64,000 nt of DNA, taken from Mycolicibacterium canariasense. GTDB lineage: Bacteria; Actinomycetota; Actinomycetes; Mycobacteriales; Mycobacteriaceae. Positions 8,365 to 16,495 of this stretch are shown here, one piece after another. Within the stretch, counting starts at the first letter, position 1; every line of letters starts with the position of its first letter. The notes below the pieces were generated by a model that did no database searches, had not been told where the DNA came from, and was given only the letters and a program-made list of their open reading frames with translations. The position numbers and the translations under genes are program-made. Location of the stretch: positions 186,001 through 250,000 of the forward strand of contig NZ_LQOL01000049.1 of assembly GCF_002101555.1 (NCBI RefSeq). Reading direction: 5' to 3'.

Positions 8365-9393
8365 ATGAACCTCGGCAACACCGTCGTGCAGTTAGCCACG
8401 GCTCCGGTGCGCCTTGGGCTTGCCGTTGCCGACCTGGGACTGAGCATAGCCGGTGGCACGCTCAAGACGGTGCAGCGTTCGCTGAACGATCCGGCCGCGA
8501 TGAGCGGCGGGGCCACCTCCTTCGCCGGCATGCTCGGCCTCGATGACGCGGTGGACCGTGCCAACCGGCTGGCCCGGCTGATGGACGACGACGCCCCGCT
8601 GGGGCGAGCGCTGGCGCAGGACGGGCCGCTCAACCAGCTGCTCCGGCCGGGCGGCATGGTCGACCAGCTCACCGCCCCCGGCGGCCTGCTGGACCGGCTC
8701 ACCGCCGAGAACGGGCCGGTGGCTCGCGCCCTGGCCAAGGACGGCCTGATCGACCAGGTCACCGCCGAGGGCGGGCTGATGGACCGGTTGACCGCCGAGG
8801 GCGGCGTGGTGTCCCGGGTGATCGCCCCTGGCGGTCTCGCCGACCGGCTGCTCGCCGAGGACGGCGTGGTGGAGCGCGCGCTGCGCCCGGACGGTGTCGC
8901 CGACCAACTGCTGGCCGAGAACGGGCCGGTGGGTCGCGCCTTGGCGCCCGGTGGGCTGGTCGAACAGGTCACCGCCGAGGGCGGGCTGATCGACCGACTC
9001 ACCACCGACAGCGGGGCCCTGTCCCGCGTGATCGCCCCCGGCGGCCTGGCCGACCAGCTGCTCGCCGACGACGGGCTCATCGAACGGGTGCTGCGTGAGG
9101 ACGGGGTGGCCGACAAGTTGCTGGCCGAGGGCGGCCTGCTCGACACGCTGACCGACCCGGACGGTCCCCTGCTCAAACTGGCCGACGTCGCGGACACCCT
9201 GAACCGGCTGACGCCGGGACTGGAAGCGCTCGCCCCCACCATCGACGCACTGCACGAGGCGGTCATCACGCTGAGTCAGGTGGTGAACCCGCTGAGCAAT
9301 ATCGCCGGCCGGATCCCGCTGCCGCGGCAACGGGGCCGGCGTGCCACGCCTCGCCCGGTCACCTCGCAACGGGTCATCGAGCACGAGGACTGA
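8365..9393 (+). CDS. Hypothetical protein built of nineteen tandem decapeptide repeats
   Basis: 342 aa, acidic and rich in Gly, Leu, Asp and Ala. After a hydrophobic N-terminal segment (about 1-35) and a linker, residues 78-267 consist of 19 uninterrupted ten-residue units such as LLDRLTAENG, LIDQVTAEGG, VVSRVIAPGG and LADQLLADDG. The general form is h-h-D/E-x-L-h-A-x-D/G-G. A helical C-terminal stretch (about 270-315) and a basic tail follow. No signal peptide cleavage site or catalytic motif is evident. The gene is divergent from phoP with 136 bp between them. M. tuberculosis has a hypothetical gene at a similar place (Rv0756c), but I cannot tell whether it is homologous. Function unknown. 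Confidence 0.85.
   Translation: MNLGNTVVQLATAPVRLGLAVADLGLSIAGGTLKTVQRSLNDPAAMSGGATSFAGMLGLDDAVDRANRLARLMDDDAPLGRALAQDGPLNQLLRPGGMVDQLTAPGGLLDRLTAENGPVARALAKDGLIDQVTAEGGLMDRLTAEGGVVSRVIAPGGLADRLLAEDGVVERALRPDGVADQLLAENGPVGRALAPGGLVEQVTAEGGLIDRLTTDSGALSRVIAPGGLADQLLADDGLIERVLREDGVADKLLAEGGLLDTLTDPDGPLLKLADVADTLNRLTPGLEALAPTIDALHEAVITLSQVVNPLSNIAGRIPLPRQRGRRATPRPVTSQRVIEHED
8596..9165 (+). repeat. 30-bp in-frame tandem repeat (19 units) inside the decapeptide-repeat gene
   Basis: Nineteen consecutive 30-bp units each encode one decapeptide. Units are diverged at DNA level but keep the pattern of a leucine- or valine-leading triplet, an aspartate/glutamate and terminal glycine codons. There are no spacers, so this is a coding repeat and not a CRISPR array. 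Confidence 0.85.
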
Positions 9394-9419
9394 CCCGCTA
9401 AGCTGTACGACGTTCCACT

Positions 9420-9494
9420 GCCTCCGTAGCTCAGTGGTAGAGCACCCGCCTTGTAAGCGGAAGGCCGTCAGTTCAATCCTGACCGGGGGCTCCA
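9420..9494 (+). tRNA. tRNA-Thr (anticodon TGT)
   Basis: A full cloverleaf can be drawn by eye. The acceptor arm GCCTCCG pairs with CGGGGGC with one G-T pair. The D-arm is AGCTCAGTGGTAGAGC. The anticodon stem CCGCC-loop has CTTGTAA, giving anticodon TGT for threonine. The T-arm GTCAG-TTCAATC-CTGAC follows, and CCA is encoded at the 3' end. It stands alone between a hypothetical gene and an HNH gene. Confidence 0.96.
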
Positions 9495-9536
9495 CACGGC
9501 ATCCGACTTGTCGGTGCCTGCCCGTAAGTTCGGCCC

Positions 9537-9941
9537 ATGAGACTCTGCCTGGGCTGCGGCGTAGAACTCACCCGGCGCAGCCAAAAACTCTACTGCAGTA
9601 ACCCATGTCAGGTTTCTTCTCGACGTGCCGCACGAACGAACCTCTGGCTGGAGTCCGGCGAAGGCAGGACCGGTTCTCTCCCAGGCCACTACATCCGCAC
9701 GTACCTCGCCGAAGCCCAATCTGGCTGCTGCGCGATCTGCGGCGGGGATAGCACCTGGCAAGGGCTGCCTCTGGTCCTGGTCTTGGACCACATCGACGGC
9801 AACCCCACCAACAACCGCCGGGAGAACCTCCGCCTGGTGTGCCCGAACTGCGATTCGCAACTGCCCACCTACAAGAGCCGCAACCGCGGCAACGGCCGCA
9901 GCTACCGCAGGCAGCGTTACGCCGACGGACTGTCGTACTAG
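9537..9941 (+). CDS. HNH endonuclease-like zinc protein
   Basis: 134 aa. An N-terminal zinc ribbon (CLGCG and CSNPC cysteines) precedes an HNH nuclease-like fold. The latter has CAICGG, then LDHIDGNPTNNRRENLRLVCPNCDSQ, which contains the conserved D-H and N residues and the second Cys pair. The tail is basic and arginine-rich. Such small HNH proteins cut DNA and are often phage-encoded or mobile. It starts 42 bp after tRNA-Thr, a common integration neighbourhood, but no integrase or tRNA 3' repeat was seen. Its end overlaps the convergent alcohol dehydrogenase by four bases. Confidence 0.82.
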   Translation: MRLCLGCGVELTRRSQKLYCSNPCQVSSRRAARTNLWLESGEGRTGSLPGHYIRTYLAEAQSGCCAICGGDSTWQGLPLVLVLDHIDGNPTNNRRENLRLVCPNCDSQLPTYKSRNRGNGRSYRRQRYADGLSY

Positions 9942-10999
9942 CGGTAGTCGATCACGATGCGGCCGTCGATCTGGCCGGCCTCCATCCGGGCGAACACGTC
10001 GTTGATGTCCTCCAGTCGCGCGGTGTGCACGGTCGGGTGGATCAAGCCACGGGCGTAGAAGTCCAGAGCCTCGGCCATGTCCTGGCGGGTGCCGACGATC
10101 GATCCGCGAATGGTCAGGCCTTTGAGCACGATGTCGAAGATCGGGGCCGGGAATTCGCCGGGAGGTAGCCCGATGAACACGATCGTGCCGCCGCGGCGCG
10201 CCAGCCCGATCGCCTGCCCGAAGGCCTGCGGGTGCACCGCGGTCACCAACACACCGTGCACCCCGCCGGTCGCCTTCTGCACCTCGGCGACGACGTCGGC
10301 GGTCCGGGCGTTGACGGTGACTTCGGCACCGAGGCGGGTGGCCAGGGCGAGCTTGGTGTCGTCGACGTCCACCGCGACCACCCGCAGGCCCATGGCCCGG
10401 GCATACTGCACCGCGATGTGGCCCAGCCCGCCGATGCCCGAGATGGCCACCCACTGGCCGGGCCGGGTGTCGGTGACCTTGAGGCCCTTGTAGACGGTGA
10501 CGCCGGCGCACAGGATGGGTGCGACCTCGAGCGGGTCGGCACCGTCGGGGATGCGGGCCGCGTGGGCGGCTTCGACCAGCATGAAGGAGCCGAAGCTGCC
10601 ATTGACGGTGTAGCCACCGTTGCGCTGGCTCTCGCAGAGGGTTTCCCACCCGGTACGGCAGTACTCGCAGCGGCCGCAGGCCGACCAGAGCCAGGCGTTG
10701 CCGACCTTGTCACCGACCTTCAGGTCGTCGACGCCGGCGCCGAGCGCGACGACGGTGCCGCACCCCTCATGCCCGGGAACGAAGGGAGGCGTCGGCTTGA
10801 CGGGCCAATCACCATGTGCGGCATGCAAATCCGTGTGGCACACGCCGGAGGTTTCGAGCTTGACCAGTACCTCACCGTAGCCGGGGGTGGGCAGATCAAG
10901 CTGTTCCACCTGCAGTGGCTCACCGAAGCCGGTGACGACGGCGGCATGCATGACATTGGTGGTGGCTGAGTCGGCGGGAGTGTGCAAGGTGCTGGTCAT
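9938..10999 (-). CDS. Zinc-dependent alcohol dehydrogenase (AdhP-type)
   Basis: 353 aa medium-chain dehydrogenase, a separate family from the adhB at the left edge. The catalytic zinc ligands are in CHTDLHAAHGDW and PGHEGCG, and the structural zinc cysteines in CGRCEYCRTGWETLC. The NAD-binding motif GIGGLGHIAVQYA is near residue 175. The C-terminus LEDINDVFARMEAGQIDGRIVID is typical of propanol-preferring/ethanol dehydrogenases. I chose the ATG at 10999; a longer open frame exists but lacks family similarity. No operon partner: the neighbour upstream ends 71 bp away on the same strand. It probably interconverts short primary alcohols and aldehydes. Confidence 0.9.
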   Translation of the reverse strand: MTSTLHTPADSATTNVMHAAVVTGFGEPLQVEQLDLPTPGYGEVLVKLETSGVCHTDLHAAHGDWPVKPTPPFVPGHEGCGTVVALGAGVDDLKVGDKVGNAWLWSACGRCEYCRTGWETLCESQRNGGYTVNGSFGSFMLVEAAHAARIPDGADPLEVAPILCAGVTVYKGLKVTDTRPGQWVAISGIGGLGHIAVQYARAMGLRVVAVDVDDTKLALATRLGAEVTVNARTADVVAEVQKATGGVHGVLVTAVHPQAFGQAIGLARRGGTIVFIGLPPGEFPAPIFDIVLKGLTIRGSIVGTRQDMAEALDFYARGLIHPTVHTARLEDINDVFARMEAGQIDGRIVIDYR

Positions 11000-11069
11000 G
11001 AGGACATTCCAGTCCGGAAAAAGATCAGCCAGTAGGGTCTTTGGGCCCCGATCGCCGGCCAAAGGCCCC

Positions 11070-11369
11070 TCAGCGCAAGGAGTCGCCCAGCCGGCCGCCG
11101 AGTTCTTCGTCGGCCTGCTGATAGGCCGCCGCCGCGGCCGTCAAACTGCTTGCGTACGTGATCAATCCACCATGCAGAGTGTCCGCCGCCGAGTCGAGCG
11201 CCTCAGCGGCGAATCGGCTGGCCGCACCCGAGGCCATATCGGTCATCCCGTCGGCCGCCCCGGCCAACGCGGCGCCGATATCGAGATTCGCCACCGTCGC
11301 CGCCACACCGGACTGCGCCGCCGCCGCGGCCTGCAAGGCCGCCGGATCGACATGCAGCGGTGCGGTCAT
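11070..11369 (-). CDS. EspC/WXG100-like small protein (DUF2580 type, putative type VII secretion substrate)
   Basis: 99 aa, alanine-rich and almost wholly helical. The sequence DPAALQAAAAAQSGVAATVANL followed by a long second helix ending YQQADEELGGRLGDSLR fits the helical-hairpin ESX-secreted family that mycobacterial genomes annotate as ESX-1 secretion-associated (EspC-like). The near C-terminal Y-x-x-x-D/E pattern (YQQAD) resembles the type VII export signal. No ESX core genes are close by. The ATG at 11369 is chosen because the frame upstream has no family-like sequence. Assignment is from composition and motif only. Confidence 0.7.
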   Translation of the reverse strand: MTAPLHVDPAALQAAAAAQSGVAATVANLDIGAALAGAADGMTDMASGAASRFAAEALDSAADTLHGGLITYASSLTAAAAAYQQADEELGGRLGDSLR

Positions 11370-11441
11370 GCGGTCCAGTCTAAGGTCGGCGTGGAGTACC
11401 GGGTCGCACCTCTTCCCGGCTCCGGACAAGGAGGAACCGTC

Positions 11442-11807
11442 ATGGCCGAGGCCGCATTCTGGGTGGCGTGGGGGCTGCCGACCCGGGGCCGCGAGACGAC
11501 CGCGCTGGGCCTGCTGAAGAAGTCACGCGACTACCTGCAGCAGGCAGCGCGGGACGGCCGGATCGAACGATTCGAGACGGTCATCCTGCGCCCACAGAGC
11601 CCCGAACTGGGCGGCTTCTTCCTGATCCAGGGCAGCACGGGCCAGATCGACGCGCTGCGCCGCGATCCCGGCTTCGAGACCTGGGTCAACCAGGTCCAGC
11701 TGGTCGCCGATCGGGTTGCGGCGGTGGATGCCTGGGTGGATGCCGGGATCGACGAGGCGATCGGGCTCTACGAGGAGGCGCTCCGCGAAGCCGGACTGAG
11801 TGACTGA
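11442..11807 (+). CDS. Conserved hypothetical protein (small alpha/beta domain)
   Basis: 121 aa, starting at an ATG seven bases after a strong AAGGAGG. The N-terminus AEAAFWVAWGLPTRGRE and the middle RFETVILRPQSPELGGFFLIQGSTGQIDALRRDPGFETWV suggest a ferredoxin-like dimeric barrel of the kind seen in YciI-like or monooxygenase-type small proteins. No catalytic residue can be named. It is divergent from the EspC-like gene with 72 bp between them and precedes the DUF4185 gene by 95 bp. Confidence 0.75.
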   Translation: MAEAAFWVAWGLPTRGRETTALGLLKKSRDYLQQAARDGRIERFETVILRPQSPELGGFFLIQGSTGQIDALRRDPGFETWVNQVQLVADRVAAVDAWVDAGIDEAIGLYEEALREAGLSD

Positions 11808-11902
11808 GTGGTTCGGCGTAACAAATATTGTCGCCGCTGCGAATATGGGTGGGGTTGCACAAACGGGTTGACCGCCCCGGGCGATTGACGGAGGACGCAC
11901 GC

Positions 11903-14008
11903 ATGGGCGCAGCAGCGCATATCGGTCGGGTCGGCGGTTTGGCGGTGGCGCTGGGCGTGGGCACCGCGATCGCGACGGGTCACGGGATCGCGGCGGCCGA
12001 CGACACCGGCACGTCCGGCGGTCAGTCCGCGGGCACGCAATCCTCGTCCAGCGGCACGACCGGCGGCGCCAAGGCAACGGACACCAAGGCCAGCGACACC
12101 AAGCCTACCGATACCAGGCCCCCCGGCACCACGTCGACGGAGCCGGCCGGCACCAAGACCACCGGGGTCAGCGCCCAGACCAACACCGGCACGTCCACCA
12201 AACCGGACCCCGAAATCGAGCCGGACCCCGAGACCAAACCGGAGACCAAACCGGACACCGAGTCCAAGCCGGGGACAGCGCCCGAGCCGGAGTCCGACAC
12301 CGAATCCCCGGAGCCGGAAAAGCAGGCCCCGAAACCGGCCAAACCCAAGAAGACGGCCCGCACCGAGAACAAGAGCACCACCGAAACCAAGAGCACCGCC
12401 GAGGACAAGACCGCCAAGACCCCGGCCGCCGCGGACCCCTCGCCCGCCGCGTCGAAGACGTCCACCACGTCGACCGCGGCGGTGTCGGCCACGGTGCAAC
12501 CCGCCGCCTCGGTTGCCGTCTTCGCCAACGCACGGTCGCTGGCGGCGGCCACGTCACCCACGTCGGCCGCCCCGGCACCCGTGCCCATCCCGGACGTGCT
12601 GCGCAAACCGGTCACCACGGTGCTCAAGGCGGTGTCCGGGGTACTGGACTGGGCACTGAGTTTCGCACCGAACTCGCCGGCCCAGCCGGTGCTGGGCTGG
12701 ACGCTGCTGGCCTTCGCCCGCCGCGAGGTGGAGAACCTGTTGACCGCGATCAACCCGAAGAGCGCGGCCGCCACCGGCGGCGTCGCCACCGATACCACCA
12801 GCCTGGCGCTGGCCGCGGCCGCCATGAATCCGCGCCCCGGCTTCCCCTACCCCGGTCAGCAGCTGAGCCCGTCGACCAGCTTCGTCGACTGGGTCACCGG
12901 CAACTTCGTCCCGAACGACACCTACACCCGGTTCGGCATCTGGGGCACCGACGTCGGCACCATGTGGGACAACGGTATTGCCGACGACCCGAGCACCCCG
13001 ATCAACGAGCACCAGGTCCTCATCGCGTTCGGCGACACCTTCGGTGGCCCCAACATGACGGGCACCTGGCGCCTCAACACGCTGTTCCGCAGCTCCGACA
13101 CCGATCTGTCCAACGGGATGAGCATTCCGAACGGCCAATGGCTCAACGGCAACATGTTCGGCGGGGCGCCACTGTGGGGCGAGACCTACGCCCGCCAGAT
13201 CATCCTGCCCGAGCGCCTTCCCGCCGGACTGCCCACCGGGGTGACGTTGATCCCCACCGCCGGGATCTCGGTGCCCACCCCGGGCACGAAATACGGTGCG
13301 ACGCAGTATCTCAGCTTCATGTCCGTCAAACAGTGGGGCGCTGCGGGACAGTGGACCACCAACTACTCGGCGATCGCCTACTCCGAGGACAACGGCGAGA
13401 ACTGGTACATCGCCCCCAAGAGCGTGCGCACCAATTTCGGCGGGAACGCCAAGTTTCAGCAGGCCGCGCTGGTGCGTCCCGGCGACGGCTACGTCTATTC
13501 CTACGGCACGCCCAACGGCAGGCAGGGTTCGGCCTATGTGTCGCGGGTGCTGGAGAAGGACATCCTCGACGCCAGCAAGTACGAGTTCTACAGCAAGGGG
13601 AGCAAGGGCGGGATCTTCGGGATCGGTGCCTATCCCGCCGGCTGGTACAAGAACGACCCGTCCAAGGCCAGCCCGGTATTCGGCCAGGAGAAGGGGGCCT
13701 GCGGCATCGCCAAACCCGGCAACCAGGTCAGTGAGATGTCGGTGCAGTACAACCAGACGCTGAACAAGTACGTGGCGCTGCACGCCGACCAGTTCAACAA
13801 CATCATCCTGCGCACGGCCGACAGCCCAGCGGGCACCTGGTCGGCGCCGACGGTACTGATGACGCAGCAGAACGGCGGGATCTACGCCCCGATGCTGCAT
13901 CCGTGGTCGCCGTCCACGGCCGGCACGGGCACCGACCTGTACTGGAACCTGTCGCTGTGGAGCGAGTACAACGTCATGTTGATGAAAACCGACCTGACCA
14001 AGCTGTGA
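11903..14008 (+). CDS. Secreted DUF4185-type protein with long Thr/Lys/Pro-rich linker
   Basis: 701 aa. An N-terminal hydrophobic signal region ends near ATGHGIAAADDT, consistent with export. Residues about 35-190 are a low-complexity linker rich in T, K, P, E and S with repeated TKPDTE/KATDTK-type units. Residues about 300-701 form the conserved domain: FGIWGTDVGTMWDNG, HQVLIAFGDTFGG, a run of aromatic and glycine residues, and MLHPWS near the end. This matches the DUF4185 beta-propeller-like family, several members of which act on or bind cell-envelope glycans. The ATG at 11903 follows GGAGGA by seven bases. A secreted glycan-active role is inference. It ends two bases before the next gene. 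Confidence 0.83.
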   Translation: MGAAAHIGRVGGLAVALGVGTAIATGHGIAAADDTGTSGGQSAGTQSSSSGTTGGAKATDTKASDTKPTDTRPPGTTSTEPAGTKTTGVSAQTNTGTSTKPDPEIEPDPETKPETKPDTESKPGTAPEPESDTESPEPEKQAPKPAKPKKTARTENKSTTETKSTAEDKTAKTPAAADPSPAASKTSTTSTAAVSATVQPAASVAVFANARSLAAATSPTSAAPAPVPIPDVLRKPVTTVLKAVSGVLDWALSFAPNSPAQPVLGWTLLAFARREVENLLTAINPKSAAATGGVATDTTSLALAAAAMNPRPGFPYPGQQLSPSTSFVDWVTGNFVPNDTYTRFGIWGTDVGTMWDNGIADDPSTPINEHQVLIAFGDTFGGPNMTGTWRLNTLFRSSDTDLSNGMSIPNGQWLNGNMFGGAPLWGETYARQIILPERLPAGLPTGVTLIPTAGISVPTPGTKYGATQYLSFMSVKQWGAAGQWTTNYSAIAYSEDNGENWYIAPKSVRTNFGGNAKFQQAALVRPGDGYVYSYGTPNGRQGSAYVSRVLEKDILDASKYEFYSKGSKGGIFGIGAYPAGWYKNDPSKASPVFGQEKGACGIAKPGNQVSEMSVQYNQTLNKYVALHADQFNNIILRTADSPAGTWSAPTVLMTQQNGGIYAPMLHPWSPSTAGTGTDLYWNLSLWSEYNVMLMKTDLTKL

Positions 14009-14010
14009 CC

Positions 14011-14478
14011 ATGCTGGCCCGGCTGCTCGTCCTGTTCGCCACCGCCCTGGCCGTTCCGGCCATCGCCTCGGCCGACCCCGTTGTGCCACAACAGGACTCC
14101 CCATGCACACCCGATCTCGGCGGTGCCGCCACGCTGCCGTACGGGCGGTCCCTGCCGCTGGTGTGCCAGGACTCGCGGTGGCAGGCCCTCACCGCACCCG
14201 GGGATCCCAGCGATCGCTGGGTCAGCTTCGGGCCTCCCATGGCCCTGCACGGCGAAGGCCTGCGTAATCCGAATCTGAGCTCCGGCGCCTGGACGGCGAC
14301 GCCACTGGACCCGCAAGCCCAATGCGCCGCCACCCAGCATGCGGTGGTCAGCGCCGGCGTGGTCGGCCCGCCCGTCACCGCGAAAGGTGAACCCGGCCAG
14401 CCACTTTCATTTCAAGTACTGCCCAGCCTGTTCGATATCACGATGACCGGGCACTGCCTATGGACGCGTACCGGCTAA
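14011..14478 (+). CDS. Small secreted protein of unknown function
   Basis: 155 aa. A signal peptide of about 21 residues (MLARLLVLFATALAVPAIA, cleavage near SADP) is followed by a mature domain with cysteines in SPCTPDL, LVCQDSR, AQCAATQ and GHCLW. Four cysteines suggest two disulfides in an exported protein. It begins two bases after the DUF4185 stop and is probably cotranscribed with it. No known catalytic motif. It ends overlapping the convergent small secreted gene by four bases. Confidence 0.75.
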   Translation: MLARLLVLFATALAVPAIASADPVVPQQDSPCTPDLGGAATLPYGRSLPLVCQDSRWQALTAPGDPSDRWVSFGPPMALHGEGLRNPNLSSGAWTATPLDPQAQCAATQHAVVSAGVVGPPVTAKGEPGQPLSFQVLPSLFDITMTGHCLWTRTG

Positions 14479-14729
14479 GGGCACACGGTGACGTGCCCCA
14501 ACGGACCCGTCACGCACGGCAGATAGATACCCGGCCCGTAGTCCCAGCCGCGATGCCTGCCGTTGTCCCAGCGCCAGTCGTCACCGTGGCCGTGCCCCCA
14601 ACCGCGGTCTTCGGCAAACGGCGCCGACGGTGCCGCGGCGGTGGCCGTCGCGGTACCCACACCCAGTGCGCCCATTCCCAATGCGCCGACGATCGCCGCC
14701 CCCGTGGCGAACTTGCGCAGCCCGTTCAT
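14475..14729 (-). CDS. Small secreted Trp/His/Gly-rich protein
   Basis: 84 aa. A signal peptide (MNGLRKFATGAAIVGALGMGALGVGTATATAAA) precedes a short mature peptide with GWGHGHGDDWRWDNGRHRGWDYGPG and two cysteines, LPC and TVC, near the C-terminus. The start at 14729 has GGAGG at proper distance. The composition is typical of small exported mycobacterial proteins; function unknown. It runs tail-to-tail with the preceding secreted gene. Confidence 0.72.
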   Translation of the reverse strand: MNGLRKFATGAAIVGALGMGALGVGTATATAAAPSAPFAEDRGWGHGHGDDWRWDNGRHRGWDYGPGIYLPCVTGPLGHVTVCP

Positions 14730-14877
14730 CACAACCTCCAACACCATCTGCAATCGGTCGAACACATCCCCGACCCACCCATTAACCGACGCCCGGCGGC
14801 GCGGCGAAATTCCCGCGGCGCTGAACCGGCAAGCACCGCCGTCAGCGCCGGCATGGCCGCCTGCCCCTAAACTCCAG

Positions 14878-16053
14878 ATGGTGCGCGAGGTTCTCGACGA
14901 CCTGATGGCCATCTGGCGATCCGGCGGCACCGCCGGGCTGGCCACGGTGGTGCGCACGATCAAGTCCGCGCCGCGCCCGGCCGGTGCCGCCCTGGTGGTC
15001 GCACCCGACGGCAGCGTGGCCGGATCGGTCTCGGGCGGCTGTGTCGAAGGCGCGGTGTACGAACTGGCCACCGAGGTGGTCGACGCCGGACGTCCCGAAT
15101 TGCAGCGCTACGGGATCAGTGACGACGATGCCTTCGCTGTCGGGCTGACCTGCGGCGGCTTACTCGACGTGTTCGTGGAGCCGGTGTCGCAGAAGACGTT
15201 TCCCGAACTCGGGGCGGTCGCCGAGGCGATCGGTGCGCACCGGCCGATCGCGGTGGCCACGGTGATCGCCCACCCCGACCGGTCCCGGCTGGGCCGGCGG
15301 CTGGTCGTCGATCCCGACCGGCATCTGGGCACCCTGGGGTCCGAGCGTGCCGATGCGGCAGTCGTCGACGACGCCCGGGGACTGCTGGTGGCCGGCCGCA
15401 CCGCGGTGCTGTCCTATGGGCCCGACGGCGAGCGCCTGGACGAAAGCTCCGGTGTGACCGATACCGGAATGGAGGTGTTCGTCGCCAGTTACGCGCCCAG
15501 GCCGCGCATGCTCATCATCGGCGCGATCGACTTCGCCGCCGCCCTCGCCCAGCAGGCCGCCTTCCTCGGCTACCGCGTCACGGTGTGTGACGCCCGCCCG
15601 GTGTTCGCCACCCCGGCCCGCTTCCCCGCCGCCGATCAGGTGGTGGTCGACTGGCCGGACCGGTATCTGCGCGGGCAGCAGGAACTCGGGGAGATCGACG
15701 GGCGCACCGCGATCTGCGTGCTCACCCACGACCCCAAGTTCGATGTGCCCGCCCTGGGGGTGGCGCTGCGGCTACCGCAGGTCGGCTATGTGGGCGCCAT
15801 GGGATCGCGGCGCACCCACCTGGACAGATTGGCCAGACTGGTGGAGGCCGGACTGAACGAGGCCGACCTGGACCGGCTGTCCAGCCCGATCGGGCTGGAT
15901 CTGGGCGCCCGGACGCCGGAGGAGACAGCGGTCTCCATCGTGGCCGAGATCATCGCGCGGCGCTGGGGCGGCGGTGGCCGCCCGCTGACCGCCGTCGACG
16001 GCAGAATCCACCACGAATTGGCCGGCCGCCCGCCCATGACCAGCACCACGTAG
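14878..16053 (+). CDS. XdhC/CoxI family protein
   Basis: 391 aa. The N-terminal XdhC_CoxI domain shows TIKSAPRPAGAALVV and the SVSGGCVEGAVYE motif. The C-terminal Rossmann-like half (from about residue 205) contains PRMLIIGAIDFAAALAQQAAFLGYRVTVCDAR and VGYVGAMGSRRTH. Family members insert or sulfurate the molybdenum cofactor for xanthine dehydrogenase or CO-dehydrogenase-type enzymes. No molybdenum hydroxylase gene is nearby in the window, so its partner enzyme is unknown. The chosen ATG at 14878 lacks a clear Shine-Dalgarno and may be leaderless. Confidence 0.88.
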   Translation: MVREVLDDLMAIWRSGGTAGLATVVRTIKSAPRPAGAALVVAPDGSVAGSVSGGCVEGAVYELATEVVDAGRPELQRYGISDDDAFAVGLTCGGLLDVFVEPVSQKTFPELGAVAEAIGAHRPIAVATVIAHPDRSRLGRRLVVDPDRHLGTLGSERADAAVVDDARGLLVAGRTAVLSYGPDGERLDESSGVTDTGMEVFVASYAPRPRMLIIGAIDFAAALAQQAAFLGYRVTVCDARPVFATPARFPAADQVVVDWPDRYLRGQQELGEIDGRTAICVLTHDPKFDVPALGVALRLPQVGYVGAMGSRRTHLDRLARLVEAGLNEADLDRLSSPIGLDLGARTPEETAVSIVAEIIARRWGGGGRPLTAVDGRIHHELAGRPPMTSTT

Positions 16054-16173
16054 CCACGGATGGCCCGGGGCCGGCCGTAACGTGGGCGCCGGCTCCGGCG
16101 ATACTCCTCACGACGCTCGCCCGCAGCACCTGCGGGCAGACTCCGGACCGATGCAGACGGAATGGGAAGACCG

Positions 16174-16485
16174 ATGACGATCAAGCGCACCCTGGCCGCG
16201 GCACTCCTCGCCGCGGGCGCCATGACCGCCCTTGCGGTTCCGGCCGCGGCCGACGACAGCACCGATCAGCAGTTCCTGATGGCCCTGGACCAGCTCAAGA
16301 TCAACGTGGGCAGCGACGCGAAGGCGATCAGTGTCGCGCACTCGGCCTGCGGGGTGCTGTTCCGCGGCAAGCCGCTGTCCTACGCGCTGTACAGCATCAA
16401 GAACCAGACCGACCTGTCCGACGATCAGGCCACCAAGTTCGGTGGCGCGGCGCTGCGCATGTACTGCCCCAAATACCTGCCCTGA
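16174..16485 (+). CDS. DUF732 family secreted protein
   Basis: 103 aa. The signal peptide (IKRTLAAALLAAGAMTALAVPAAA) ends at about residue 26. The mature domain has the DUF732 pattern: DQQFLMAL near its start, then two cysteines, HSACGVLF and MYCPKYL, likely disulfide-bonded. An in-frame ATG 12 bases upstream exists, but GGGAAGA precedes the ATG at 16174, so I use the latter. DUF732 proteins are abundant, exported and of unknown function in mycobacteria. Convergent with the SDR gene. Confidence 0.88.
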   Translation: MTIKRTLAAALLAAGAMTALAVPAAADDSTDQQFLMALDQLKINVGSDAKAISVAHSACGVLFRGKPLSYALYSIKNQTDLSDDQATKFGGAALRMYCPKYLP

Positions 16486-16495
16486 TCAGCGGTGG

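Noticed and set aside
8596..9165. Possible CRISPR array (30-bp periodic repeats)
   Set aside because: Units are contiguous and in frame without spacers, are diverged at synonymous sites, and encode a decapeptide. No cas genes are near.
8392..9495. 367-codon minus-strand frame opposite the repeat protein
   Set aside because: It is the mirror of the decapeptide repeats and runs through the tRNA gene; the plus-strand frame has a normal start and codon use.
12000..12450. Repeated ACC/AAG/CCG-rich tracts as a non-coding satellite
   Set aside because: They are in frame and encode the Thr/Lys/Pro/Glu-rich linker of the DUF4185 protein.
14730..15071. Upstream extension of the small secreted protein at 14475
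   Set aside because: It would overlap the XdhC gene antisense and remove the signal peptide from the N-terminus.
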